64,000 bases of DNA from Macrostomum hystrix (lineage: Eukaryota > Platyhelminthes > Macrostomidae), in assembly GCA_950097015.1 (NCBI GenBank), contig CATNEN010000003.1, positions 9,281,501-9,345,500 of the forward strand, read 5' to 3'. This document shows positions 11,379-23,000 of the stretch, piece by piece. A model generated the notes under the pieces. It saw nothing but the letters and a program-made list of their open reading frames with translations. It had not been told where the DNA came from and ran no database searches. How positions within the stretch are numbered: the stretch's first letter is position 1; every line of letters begins with the position of its first letter. A program made the translations under genes and the position numbers.

Positions 11379-14300
11379 TCAGGCGCTCGACTCGCCTCCA
11401 TTGAGGTTCGATGGCTGAATGAAAATATTTGATGGAATTTGATGGAATAGAACGTCGCGCAAGCGGATGCACAAATGGGAGAATGTCTGACTGTTTTTAT
11501 AGGGATAATCTGGCCTTCAGGCGAGGAGTATATAGAACTCGTGGGATTATATGGATAATATTAGGGGATTATATAGGATACTATTAGGATATTTTTTGGG
11601 ATACAACCTCGGGATTATATGGGATACAACCTAAATTATTAGGGATACTATTTAGAAATAATTCGGAATTCTAACTAGGGATTATATGGGATACGTGTGG
11701 ATTTCGCGGGATACTACCTACATGGAATTATATAGGATATTACCTGGGGATTATAATGTATTTTATCTCAGGATAAGGGATGGGTGAAGTTTTTACCTGA
11801 ATAGTGAAGATTCAGAATAAGGTTCGATTTTGGCATATCAAAAGAGGTTTTCAGCAGCGAAATAATTCAGGTTTCAAAACCCGTCATTAATTTCTCACCT
11901 TCTCGCCACCAGCAGACGCCTGTGAAGCGTCGCGCCTTCGACCGCCGCGTCCGCCACGACCGCCGCGTCCGCCGCGCCCCCGACTGAAGCCGCCCCGGCC
12001 GCCGTAGCCGCCGCCTCTGTAGTTGGGCACTGGAACATCATAGCGACGCGGGCTGAAGTACAGGCCGCCGCCGCCGCCGCCACCTCCGCGGCTGCTACCA
12101 CCGGCGGGTCCAACAGCGTAGGGTCTGCGGAATCCACGGCCACCACGAGTGGGTGGCGGAGGCATCGCTGGCGGGTAGCCCTGGTACTGCATGATAATGT
12201 CAAGAGAGACAGTGTGTGCAATGATTATACCTAGAATAATCTTCAACCTAGAATAAGCCATTGTGTAGCTTGGTCTTTGATTGATCCTATTCCATAGCTT
12301 GGTCATTGATTGATCCTATTCCATATCTTGGTCTTTGATTGGTGCGATTCCATAGCTTAGATTTTAATATATTATACTCTGTAGCTTGGTCTTTGATTAA
12401 TCCTATTCCATAGCTTGGTTATTCGATTGATCCTATTCCATAGCTTAGTCTTTAATAGATTTTATTCTGTAGCTTGGTCCTTGATTGATCCTATTCCATA
12501 GCTTGGTCTTTAATATATTATATTCTGTAGCTTGGTCTTTGATTGATACTATTCCATAGCTTGGTCTTTGATTGATACTATTCCATAGCTTGGTCTTTGA
12601 TTGATACTATTCCATAGCTTGGTCTTTGATTGATACTATTCCATAGCTTGGTCTTTGATTGATACTATTCCATAGCTTGGTCTTTGATTGATCTCTGATA
12701 GATCCTATTTTGTAGATTGGTCTCTGATAGATGCGTTTCTGCGGCGTCTTTGATAGATCCTATTCTGTAACTAAGCATTTTGATCCATTTGTGCAGATTC
12801 GTCTTGAATACTATACTGTAGCTTAATGAATGTTTATTACCATTGTAAAAGGTCTAATTAGAAGTAGCTTAGTGTTTTTTCATTCTGCAGATTAAGTGTA
12901 TTATAACACCCGCCAAATTTTGTTTCTGTGGAAAAGAAAGTCCGAGACTGCATATAACTGGCCGAGGCGAAGCCGAGGCCGGTTATATGTGGTCGAGGAC
13001 TTTCGACCATAGAACCGGAATTTGGCGGGTGTTATAAAATTTAACCTTTTGAAACAGCAATGCAAAAACAGCAGACTCGGTTGGGCGGGTTGGGGGTGTG
13101 GTACCATAGACAAAATTTCATTACGAAGCGAAGAAAAAATTAAGAAGAGGCTAGACTGATAGTATCTGTGAGCAGAGCAGAAGGACGCTTTGTGGCAAAG
13201 ATTGGCAAATACTATAAAACAATGGAAGAACTAACCGACGAAAATTTAATTTGGCTCGATTCTTTAATCGTTAATCAAGAACAAGACGCCCCGATGGCTG
13301 CTGCAGCCACTAAGCAAGATAGTCCGATGGCTGCTGCTGCAGCAATTCAAGAGTCCACCTCGGCAGTAAAGCAACGATTCGTAACATTTACCGACGAACA
13401 AATAACTGGAAAAATTGATGCTGCAATGCCAATTAGCACCAAGAGAAAGGAGCAGTGGGCTGTTCAATTATTTACGCAATGGTTTCAGGCCAGGCATGAT
13501 GCAATCCTACGCTCCGAACGTGACGGCTTACTCGTGAACAAACAAATCCATGAATGGAACAGAGCCGACTGGAATTATTTGTAGCGCATCTTCTTCTTTG
13601 AGATTAGGAAACAAAATGGCGAGAAGTATGGTGCAACGTCGTTGAAGGATGTGTTCACTATGCTGCAACAATATGTTAATAGCACACTAAAAATGAACTT
13701 TAACTTCTGGAAGGACCCGAGCTCTCCGAAGCTAGGAAAGCGCTAGATGCAGCGATGAAAGAAACAGTGCGCGATGGCAACATACCTGGTCAGAAGGCAA
13801 GTCAACCTATCAGCCATGAAGTTGAAGACGAACTGTGGCAGAGCGGCGTTCTCGGGCAAGAGACACCTAAGCAGTTACTATTTACCGTCATTTTCTACAT
13901 CGGAAAGCATTTTGCACTCCGTGGCGGGTCCGAACTGCATGCTCTGGAACACAACAAGGACATTGTTGTATGTTCCGATGTGCAAGGCGAGTGTCTATTG
14001 TTTAGCGAACAAAGGGCCAACAAAACGAATAATCGCGGCCTGAAGCTGAAGCGTGGACCTCCTCGCGAGATACGTGTGTACCACGCGCCTGATCACTTAC
14101 GTTGTTTGCCCTGTCTATACAAAGCCTACGATGCTAAAAGACTGGAGCATGCAGCGTGTCAAATCTGTTTCTGGGCTACTATCGGGGTGATACGAGAATC
14201 GAAGTTGGCAAGTGGTACCAAAATGTTCCGCTAGGTCGTCACACACTGGATGGAGTTGTCAAATCACTAACGGCTGGACATGAGAACTCTGGCAGGTTCA

Positions 14301-17300
14301 CAAACCAGTCGCTCCGAAAAACGTGCCACCACCCTGCATCAGGCCGGCGTTCAACGCGCTGATATAGCGCGTATCACAGGGCATTCTAGTAGTGCCGTCG
14401 AGAGGTACATATCATTTGACACGCGTGATCATCTGCTGATTTCTGGGACACTTCAGCGCACAGTAGCTATTCGTACCAATGATGTAGAGCCGGAAGGTTC
14501 GTCCATTGTTTCAGCAAGCGAGGAAACTTCTAAGGAGACGACAAACTCTTCTAAGAAAATGAAGATCGTCGCCAATGGTGAGACTGTCACTATTACATGG
14601 GAGTGATTTTTAAACCGTCTCGTTACCAACTACGCTACGTTACCAACTATGACTACATTCGTTGACTACTTCACTGATTCCTACCTACTCTTCGTTTTCA
14701 TAGTTGAACTACGTTTTACGACCCCAAATACATCATAGTTCGCCGCTTAACTTGACGTTTTCAACTATGAAAATTGTTCATATATTTGGCCTCGTTTTCA
14801 GGCCAGTTATGTATATGATAGTGGCTGCTTAATTGGCATTCTGTGGTTAGAAAGTCTGAGGCTGCGTTTAATGGTCCGAGGCGAGCGAAGCGAGCCGAGG
14901 ACTATTGAGCGTGGCCGAGGACTTTTTAACCATAGACTGCAAATTGAGCAGCCACTATTTTATATGAAATTCGATTTGGTTTGGCGCCCATTATATGGTT
15001 TAATGGGCCCCATTTTCGGGACCATTATAGGGCACACTGGTTCAAGACTTCGCATTTCCAACCATAGACGATAGATTCGTGGCTCAGAATGCGCCCATTA
15101 AACGTCCATTAACGACGAAATCGGATTTTATACGTCCATTAACGACGAAATCAGATTTTATACGTCCATTAACGACGAAATCGTATTTTATATCATATAA
15201 TTGGCTTCCTTTGCAGTCCCGTTATATAAGATGAGTCCATAGACAATAAAAAATTGAGACTTCCTACGGAAAAGAAAAGCCACGATATACGCAACATTAT
15301 CGGGTTTCTGAAGGTTAAATGATTGATCTCATTTGAAATAAATAGAATATTCCGAATCATAGTTTCTTTCAGCTGTTGCATGCGTTAGTGTGAGTAAGAG
15401 GAAGAACTTAGTTCGATAGAAAATCGAATCCAACGGCTTGCAAATGAGTATTATGACTTGCTTCTCTCTCAACCCTGCAAGGGCTTGAGCATATGTACAG
15501 AAGCGAGTACAAAGCATTTCATTATTGATCCAGCAGAGAATTAAAAAAAGGTTTCATAATTCGACAGTGCTCTAGCTGCAGCTGCGGCCGTGCATGACAT
15601 TTCCATTTCAGATCCCGGTTCTTTTGTCTCTGGTCACAGCTGGAAGCGAATGCCGTAGCTACAGAGAAAGCTTTCGGCTTAAACTTCCCCGTCTAGCATT
15701 TCCTAGCTATTTAGTCCAGTACTTTGGGCTATGGGAATAGGGAGTGCGGGCTATAGCGCGGGAACCATATTATATGCTTTTCTGTAGTATTTAACTCTTA
15801 TTTGTATGACAGAGCACAACTAACTTGTGAATTTATAATGCAGTTCTTCTCAACCATTTCCAATATACTTTTTGATTTGCTTGCTTGACTTACTCAAAGA
15901 AAAACAAAACGAACTGGATCTAATTGGCAGATTTGCGGAAAAATAATGGGTTTGAGGATAAAAATGAGGGTTCTGGGGATAAAACCGAGTAGGGATTTGG
16001 GGATAACTACTGAGAGATTTTGATAAAAAACGGGCGGATTTTGAGTAAGCATCTGAGTAATTTAAGCGAAAATCCGATGCTTTGATATACCATAGTATGG
16101 ATTCGGGGATGTAAGGAATATATATATATAGCTTTTCAAAGGATCTGCTCAGGGATTGAAGAGTTAATTTATTATGTTCTGATATTTTAGCATAATCTTA
16201 ATCTGATTAATTATAAAAGGGCAACTAGAACGGCAGTATTTTGGCTTTAAGTTTCGTTGAACGTGATAACACAAATTGCTGACTTTTCAAAGCCTACTAA
16301 AAGTTTTTTTTTTAAAACTGCAAGGTAAAGACAATCCAATCATTTCGGTAAGTTAAGTTCGTATTCGTCATTCTTATCTTATTGAATTTGACTCCAATCT
16401 GTAACCAGAAGAACCCTTTAGACGATCAGACTTTGCACAAGAAAATCTAAAGCATTTTCTGCAAAATGCATTAGCAAATTGCTTAATATGCACCCTGCAC
16501 CTGAAGAGATCAATACAATTACGGATTATCACAGTGTGCTGGAACCAAATCCAAACTCACCTGCCCCGGTCCATAATCTGGACCATAGTAGGCTCCGCCG
16601 TCGCGCACAAACTGCCTACGAAATCCGCGACCGCCGCCGCCGCCGCCGCGACCACCGCGGCTGCCACGGCTTCGGCCCTGTCTGTCGGCGGCATAGTCGC
16701 TGCCCTTGACAGCGGCCCCATCTGGCCCAGTGACATTCGCAGCTTCGTGACCTTTGGCGCCTTGGACAACGTCGAATTCGACTGTCTCGCCGTCGCCAAC
16801 GCTGCGTTGGAATTTGCGCGGATTATTCTTGATGATGGCAGATTGGTGTACAAAGATGTCCTCCTTGGTGTCGTCTCGATTGATGAAGCCATAGCCGCTC
16901 TTCACATTGAACCATTTCACTGTTCCAGTGACCTTGGTTGCTGACAAACAATAAGGATAATGAGGTGTAGGTCTCAATGCACAGAGAAAATATTTAAAAA
17001 CTTACAAGAAAAATAGTTCTGTCATATCTAATTTATTTAAAGCTCTGTATTAGGAAACATTTATCACTAGCATGTTTCCGCAACAAGTAACAAGACTTCA
17101 CAACCCTCCAGGCTAGGTGCACCCACCCCACCTTAACTAGCCAGAGGCAGAGGCATTGTAAGTGCAACTGCACTGGTTGTATAGTCAATGGCAGTCATGG
17201 TGGCACCATTTAGTAAAGTTCCATAGCTAGAGCTTTTACTATATTAAATGAACAATTAATTGTAAAAAGTACTATACCTTAAGTTTCATTGTCCTTATTA

Positions 17301-18828
17301 GAATTCTATATTTTTAAGGATTTGAGGATTATATCAATGCTGCACCATATAGTATGGCAGATTTTATGCTCACTACTTAGTCATTACTTGTCATGCATCA
17401 TGGTGAAACTAAGGGGGCTTGTTGCACATTCAAAACCATCTATTTTGCATGTCTGAACAGTGTTAGCAGACAATGTTCCAATAGGGTACATAGTTTAAAT
17501 TTAGCTACACATTTAGACCAAGTCAACTGACTATATATAATAAAAAGTAATGTATCCTTTAAGTTAAGCATATAATAAATATATATTAAACTTTTGTTAT
17601 TACAGTGTGTAAACTTTAAATATATTTTATCTTATTAAACAATCATGAACCTTTTTCTTAAGACTTAATCATTTCTATTTTACCATTTTTTATAATGCTA
17701 ATACACATTAATAAATGGCATTATGGCCTTTAGCATGATACAAAATAATATTACATAGACTAGCATATAGTTTGAAGCTAAACAAATTAAGAACATTTTT
17801 TGTTTCATTTTAGCCTCTTTACTTAACTAGTGCTTAGCTCTTTACTTTAATCTATCATTAAATCAAATAATTACGCCTGCCTTAAACAGGAAATGTCAGT
17901 CAATGGTTGTTGAAATGGAGGCTGATATATCTGGCATATATCCCCAGATATACTATAGAAATAACATATTTTCAAACTTAAATGAAAATGGTGTTAATAT
18001 GAAGTAGCTCAACCAAATAAATTAGGAAAATGCTTATGCCACTATTAAAATATATTGGTGATGGTTTAAATAATTTATTTGCTATTACAAGAAAATCTAA
18101 AAAAATATTTTAGCCAAAGCAACTTTTTGCTAAAATGGTTATTAATAAAGTTGTTTGTTGCCAAAGTAGACCTGTAACCTAAGGCTTAATAACAGTATGG
18201 CCAAGTTCTGTATCATACCTAACCAACTGGCTGATAAAAATACTCAATAGTATCTGTGCACCAGTGTAAAAGAATATGAGACAAAAATATTTTTTTTGTT
18301 TTAATATGTAAAATAAAGTAAAAAAGCAAATGTAATATTTTTTTTCATAGCAATTATAATTTAGATCTCTGAAAATCATGGATGCACTTCCACTAGCTAG
18401 ATATATACATTTTTAGTAATGATAAAGTATTATTTATCGTAACTCAATTAATAAAAAGAGACTTTATCTTTACGTGTAACCCAACTTCAAAATGTAGGTT
18501 TATACTGTTTATTGTCTATATCTTTTACCAAAGAAGGAAATGAATCTACATGCCTAAATGAGTTTATATTTATTATGTAACAACTCCCAAAAATTCAATT
18601 CAATTAAATTCAATTCAAATTCAAGCCAATAATCTACAGAATAGGTTCATGAAAAAAAACAATAAAGTTTGCTAGCTAGTACCAAATCTAAAAAAACTTT
18701 AAAAAATTCAAAACTTAAGACTAAGTACAAGTAGATATAATTACAAGATATTAAGGCTTACCGAGAACTTTCTTCTCTACATCCTTGTCAACTTCAGGTG
18801 ACTTCTCTGCGGTCTTAGCTGCCATCAT
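11379..18828 (-). CDS. YBX1: Y-box cold-shock domain protein (four coding exons)
   Basis: Minus-strand exons 18762-18828, 16561-16940, 11899-12186 and 11379-11414 join in phase to 256 residues. The cold-shock domain (about 23-110) begins [20 protein letters not shown] and carries RNP1 (KSGYGFI) and RNP2 (IFVHQ). It continues [13 protein letters not shown] and [10 protein letters not shown], close to human YBX1. The tail is rich in RGG/GRG and Tyr-Gly motifs ([23 protein letters not shown]), as in invertebrate Y-box proteins that package and regulate mRNA. The last exon is inferred from the strong donor GAGAAG/GTGAGA and acceptor ATTCAG/CCATCG and adds [11 protein letters not shown]. Without it, reading through the donor adds three residues to a stop at 11887. 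Two adjacent ATGs open the frame. Intron 2 (4.4 kb) houses repeats and a dead recombinase. Confidence 0.92.
11500..11770. repeat. Degenerate GGATTATATGGGATAC-type repeat in Y-box intron 3
   Basis: Irregular copies of GGGATTATATGGGATAC and related words with variable spacing, inside the intron between the last two Y-box coding exons. Confidence 0.6.
12240..12785. repeat. 29-bp minisatellite in Y-box intron 2
   Basis: About 18 units of TAGCTTGGTCTTTGATTGAT followed by ACTATTCCA. The central units (12540-12690) are nearly identical and the edges degenerate. Confidence 0.9.
12901..13037. repeat. Long palindrome with GCGAAGC apex (left of recombinase)
   Basis: A perfect 19-bp inverted pair (TTATAACACCCGCCAAATT, 12901-12919, against 13019-13037) encloses further imperfect complementarity (AAAGTCCGAG against TCGAGGACTTT). 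The exact centre is GCGAAGC at 12967-12973. Confidence 0.85.
13168..14606 (+). pseudogene. Crypton-type tyrosine recombinase, degraded
   Basis: Several frames together resemble the Crypton/DUF3504 recombinase family (ZMYM2, QRICH1, KIAA1958 relatives). The first part (13168-13584) has [14 protein letters not shown] and [20 protein letters not shown], typical of the N-terminal helical domain. It ends at a TAG, after which homology continues in frame to about 13710. The next frame (13755-14234) carries [29 protein letters not shown] (catalytic Arg region) and [16 protein letters not shown]. The third (14156-14362) has [20 protein letters not shown] and TNQSLRKT. The fourth (14280-14606) has [20 protein letters not shown] with the GH and the likely nucleophile Tyr. 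At least three frameshifts and one stop make it inactive. Gln replaces the usual His in the HxLR motif. It lies inside Y-box intron 2. Confidence 0.75.
14818..14958. repeat. Long palindrome with GCGAAGC apex (right of recombinase)
   Basis: The arms ATAGTGGCTGCT (14818-14829) and AGCAGCCACTAT (14947-14958) are perfect. Inner complementarity includes GTGGTTAGAAAGTC against GACTTTTTAACCAT. The centre is GCGAAGC at 14885-14891. It is the counterpart of the palindrome at 12901-13037. Confidence 0.85.
15090..15195. repeat. Three tandem 30-bp units
   Basis: Three near-perfect copies of CGTCCATTAACGACGAAATC plus a TTTTATA tail; part of the repeat-rich Y-box intron 2. Confidence 0.85.
15196..16500. 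other. Remainder of Y-box intron 2
   Basis: Unique intronic DNA with a short degenerate GGATTTGGGGATAA-type repeat at about 15945-16110. No coding region or RNA gene recognised. Confidence 0.5.
16941..18761. other. Y-box intron 1
   Basis: An AT-rich intron bounded by donor G/GTAAGCC (18761) and acceptor TTTGTCAG (16941). No repeats or nested genes recognised. Confidence 0.7.
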
Positions 18829-20051
18829 CAACTCCGAGATGTTAAACCCACACTGGGAAAAGATGATCTTTACAGCACACTATTCTGGTTGTTAACACGC
18901 GCTTAAATTTATATGAACTGTGAGAAGCATTTCAAATAGCATGATACGATACAGTGCCCTGTACACTGTGCTATAACAAAGGCATACTTATAATTTAAGT
19001 TTAGTGCGGAAAAATTATTTGGATTAATTGATTTGATAAAAAAACGCTTTAAGCTATTATTCCAAAAAATTTATAGACAAAAATTTGCAAGTAATACCGA
19101 AAATGCACGAATGTACCTATTCAAAAAATAGTGATAAGGGCGTTGACCGAAAAATAGTAATGTAGTCTCTGATCTGTCGTTCGTTTGGGTACATCGACGA
19201 TGTAACCAGCGACTGAGTTTATTCACCAGTTTCGCAATAAAGGTAGTGATGAAGTCTCATCTAAAATGTCATCCTTTGATATATGAAATATCTAAATTGG
19301 CATTTTTTATTCTATATATGGTCATTTACCGAAACAATCTAATCTTATAAAAATAACTTATTGAATCGGGCTTTATAATAAATTAGGTATTAAAAATGAT
19401 TATTGAAGAAAATTCCTTCAAATTTTAAACCTTTAATGCATTTCTTCACAACTTACTATTATTATATTAAGCTTCAAGATCTTTGTAAAGTTTCTATTTA
19501 ATAACAAGGAACCAAGATTTGTTAGTTCTTTTTGTTGCAAACTATTATGCTTTTTGTTGATGTGCCACAAAATCCAACAATGCAATGTATGACTATGTTT
19601 GTTGCATAATTTGAAATCAATTTTTTTGCAAAAGCTAATGCTCCAGTAGAATTTGTTTTGAACTGTAGCTGGAGGTTCAATGAGTTATGGTTATACATAG
19701 CATTATAATAATACAATTCTTATTTATACTTTTACTGATTTAAAATTGCCTTTTTAGTTTGTATATATTAATTTATACTATATGATATTTAATGTAGTTT
19801 GTTTGACCTGAATTTCTAAAAAGTATAATATTTGAGTTAAAAATAGAGGGATAACAGCTTATTAAAACATTTTTTATAGTAACCATATAATAGAAAGTTT
19901 TTTACTCTATTTACCTTTTTGAGGATCAATTTTTTTTAATTTTTAACAATTTTCTGTGTTATTTGTATTACAAGCAATCCACATTTATTTTTTTTACCTT
20001 TAAAAGCTTACAATAAATGTTACTAAAAATTGATAAAAATATAATTTTCAG
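18829..20051. other. Intergenic region between divergent Y-box and PARP genes
   Basis: The Y-box gene reads leftwards from 18828, and the first recognised exon of the UBL-NZF-PARP gene starts at 20052 reading rightwards. The 5' exon(s) of the latter must lie in or near this stretch, because its first recognised exon opens without a start codon. I could not identify them. Confidence 0.5.
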
Positions 20052-23000
20052 TATCAGGCCAAACTTTTAGCTGCTAATCTACAACAGGCTATTGCAAGCC
20101 ACAGCTTATCTGAGGCAGCCTGTCTAGTGGAAAAATTATGTCAAACTAATCAGAAAGTAAGTTTTTTAAGCTGTTGTTTTTACAAAGATGTTAATTAAAT
20201 TTAAAGTCTCTAAAGTTTTATAAGTGTCACACACTGAGCAGTTAGACAAATCACATTCCATAGTGATCTAAAAGCAGAATTTATCTTCACCATCAGGTGA
20301 CAATTTATCCAGATTGGTCTGAGAGACTCGTACCATTTGATCAGCAAGGCCCACAGCAGCAGCTGCAGCAGCCTGCCCAATTTCTTGTATCTGTTAGACT
20401 ACAATCCCGCGATGGGTACCTTAGTAGGCCACTTCGCTTGTGCATTCCACAAGGTCTGGATGCCACCATTGCTGATCTCAAAGAGCAACTATTATTGACA
20501 TTTGGATTGCCAGTATCTGCTCAGCGTTGCATTGTAAATCACCAGCTGCCTGAGGATGCTACTAGGCTAAGGGATCTGGCTCGACTAGCCAACTCTGGAC
20601 TGTTTGGCATCGAAGCTGTGGTCTATTTACTGCCTAAGTCGAATTATGAAGATGACAATGTTCCAATAAGTGAACGTTGGGAACGATTGACACCAGAGAG
20701 ATTAGATCTGATTAAACAAGAACTGATTGAAAAACGACAAGCTGCTGAGGCGGCTGCAGCGGCTGCGGCAGCTGCTGATGATCAAGGAGCACTTCTCGAT
20801 GATGCAGCATTGAGGGTAAGATAGTGAGTCCTGCTTCGCTTATAATTAAATCTTTAGACATAAATTACAAAAGGAAGACAATCGTTATTTCTCTGATCCT
20901 CTCCCAGATCTTCAGATTTAGATCTCCGCTCTCCCAGATCCTCAGATTCAGATCTCGACTCTCCCAGATCTTCAGATTCAGATCTCCACTCTCCTAGATC
21001 CTCAGATTCAGATCTCCGCTCTCCCAGATCCTCAGATTCAGATCTCCACTCTCCCAGATCCTCAGATTCAGATCTCCGCTCTCCCAGATCCTCAGATTCA
21101 GATCTTCACTCTCCCAGATCCTCAGATTCAGATCTCGACTCTCCCAGATCCTCAGATTCAGATCTTGACTCTCCCAGATCCTCAGATTCAGATCTTGACT
21201 CTCCCAGATCCTCAGATTCAGATCTTCACTCTCCCAGATCCTCAGATTCAGATCTTGACTCTCCCAGATCCTCAGATTCAGATCTTCACTCTCCCAGATC
21301 CTCAGATTCAGATCTTGACTCTCCCAGATCCTCAGATTCAGATCTTGACTCTCCCAGATCCTCAGATTCAGATCTTCACTCTCCCAGATCCTCAGATTCA
21401 GATCTTCACTCTCCCAGATCCTCAGATTCAGATCTTCACTCTCCCAGATCCTCAGATTCAGATCTCCGCTCTCCCAGATCCTCAGATTCAGATCTCCGCT
21501 CTCCCAGATCCTCAGATTCAGATCTTCACTCTCCCAGATCCTCAGATTCAGATCTTGACTCCCAGATTCGACTCTGCCAGATCCTCAGATTCAGATATCC
21601 TTTAGAGAATCCTATAGATCCTATCTTTTCTAGATAACATCTCCTTTTTACTTTCTTTAGAACTATATGCGACAAATAGACAAAAATTTTAGTTTTTTTA
21701 ATTCAGATTTTTAACGCTTTAAATGCTTTGACATGTAATCTTATCTTCTTGATAAAAGAACAAACTTTTGTGTCTCAATTAATTTAGAAGCTAATTTAGT
21801 TGAAAGGTGGCTTTAAAGGCTAGAGTGATTTTAGTATTTTTCTAGCTACATAAAAGTTTTGTTAGACAAAATCTGTTTTAATCTAATGTACGTTTACTTG
21901 CGAAATAATTGAAGTATTACGGATTTTTCGAAATAAAACGATTGGTCAAAATTCTTTTAGCCTGGTTGGCAATGCCCCACCTGCACCTGCTGGAATCCGC
22001 TGCGTCGGCCCGGCTGTCAGATTTGCGCAACCGATCGACCAGCCGATGCATTGGAGCTGTGGGCTGATGCAGCCGCAGCTGACGACGACTACCTGGAAGT
22101 TGCTGATGTGCTTGACGACGAACCAGATAATGTAAGCTCTGAGGCTGAGGTGGGTGGTTGTAAATATAGACTGGTTGGGGTGGTTGTCATTATAGAATAT
22201 GTGGGGTGGGTGTCACTAAAGAATATGTGGGGTGGGTGTCATTATAGAATGGGTGGGGTGGGTGTCAGTATAGAATGGGTGGGGTGGGTGTCAGTATAGA
22301 ATGTGTGGGGTGGGTGTCAGTATAGAATGGGTGGGGTGGGTGTCAGTATAGAATGGGTGGGGTGGTTGTCAGTATATAATAGATTGGGTGGTTGTCAGTT
22401 TAGAATGGATGGGGTGGGTGTCAGTATAGAATGTGTGGGGTGGGTGTCGCTATAGAATGGATGGGGTGGGTGTCAGTATAGAATGGGTGGGGTGGGTGTC
22501 ATTACAGAATGGATGGGCTGTGTTGTCGGTGTCAGCGGATTGTTTGCCATTTAAAGTCAGGTGTCCCTGAACCCCGTGTATCTTAGCCTGGCTGGCGATG
22601 TCCCAACTGCACACTGATGAATCAGCCGCACAGGCCTGGCTGCTCGGCGTGTGCGGCAGACCGGCCCGCAGACTACCAGCCGCCAGATGGCTATGAGCAG
22701 CCCGATGACCCGGAGCTGGAGCAGCAGCGGCAGCTTTTGGAGCAGACGATAGCTCAGGAAATGCTGGACAAGGTATTTTGAGTTTTGTATTCGGATTTTT
22801 TGCTAAACAGAATGCTTGTAGCTCAGTGATAAGAGCTTCACTTCACTTCACCCGGGAGTAAAATTGCTACCAACCTGGGCAGATATGGATATGCCGGCCT
22901 CCCTTGACCACGTTTAGGAGAAAAAGTTGCGTTCAACTTTTCGATGGCTCAGGTTGTGCTCCTGGCTGTACTCTAGTCCAAATCGTCTAATTGCAACTTT

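Noticed and set aside
11887-12306. Gly-rich frame read as a stand-alone gene
   Set aside because: Its conserved part starts right after an acceptor and continues the Y-box protein in phase from 16561; it is exon 3 of that gene.
19250-19360. ATG AAG TCT... frame as first exon of the PARP gene
   Set aside because: No donor in the right phase and no similarity to HOIL-1 N-termini.
22812-22870. tRNA-like GTAGCTCAGTGATAAGAGC stretch
   Set aside because: Only an A-box-like half is visible, with no clear B box or closing stem; perhaps a decayed SINE in a PARP gene intron.
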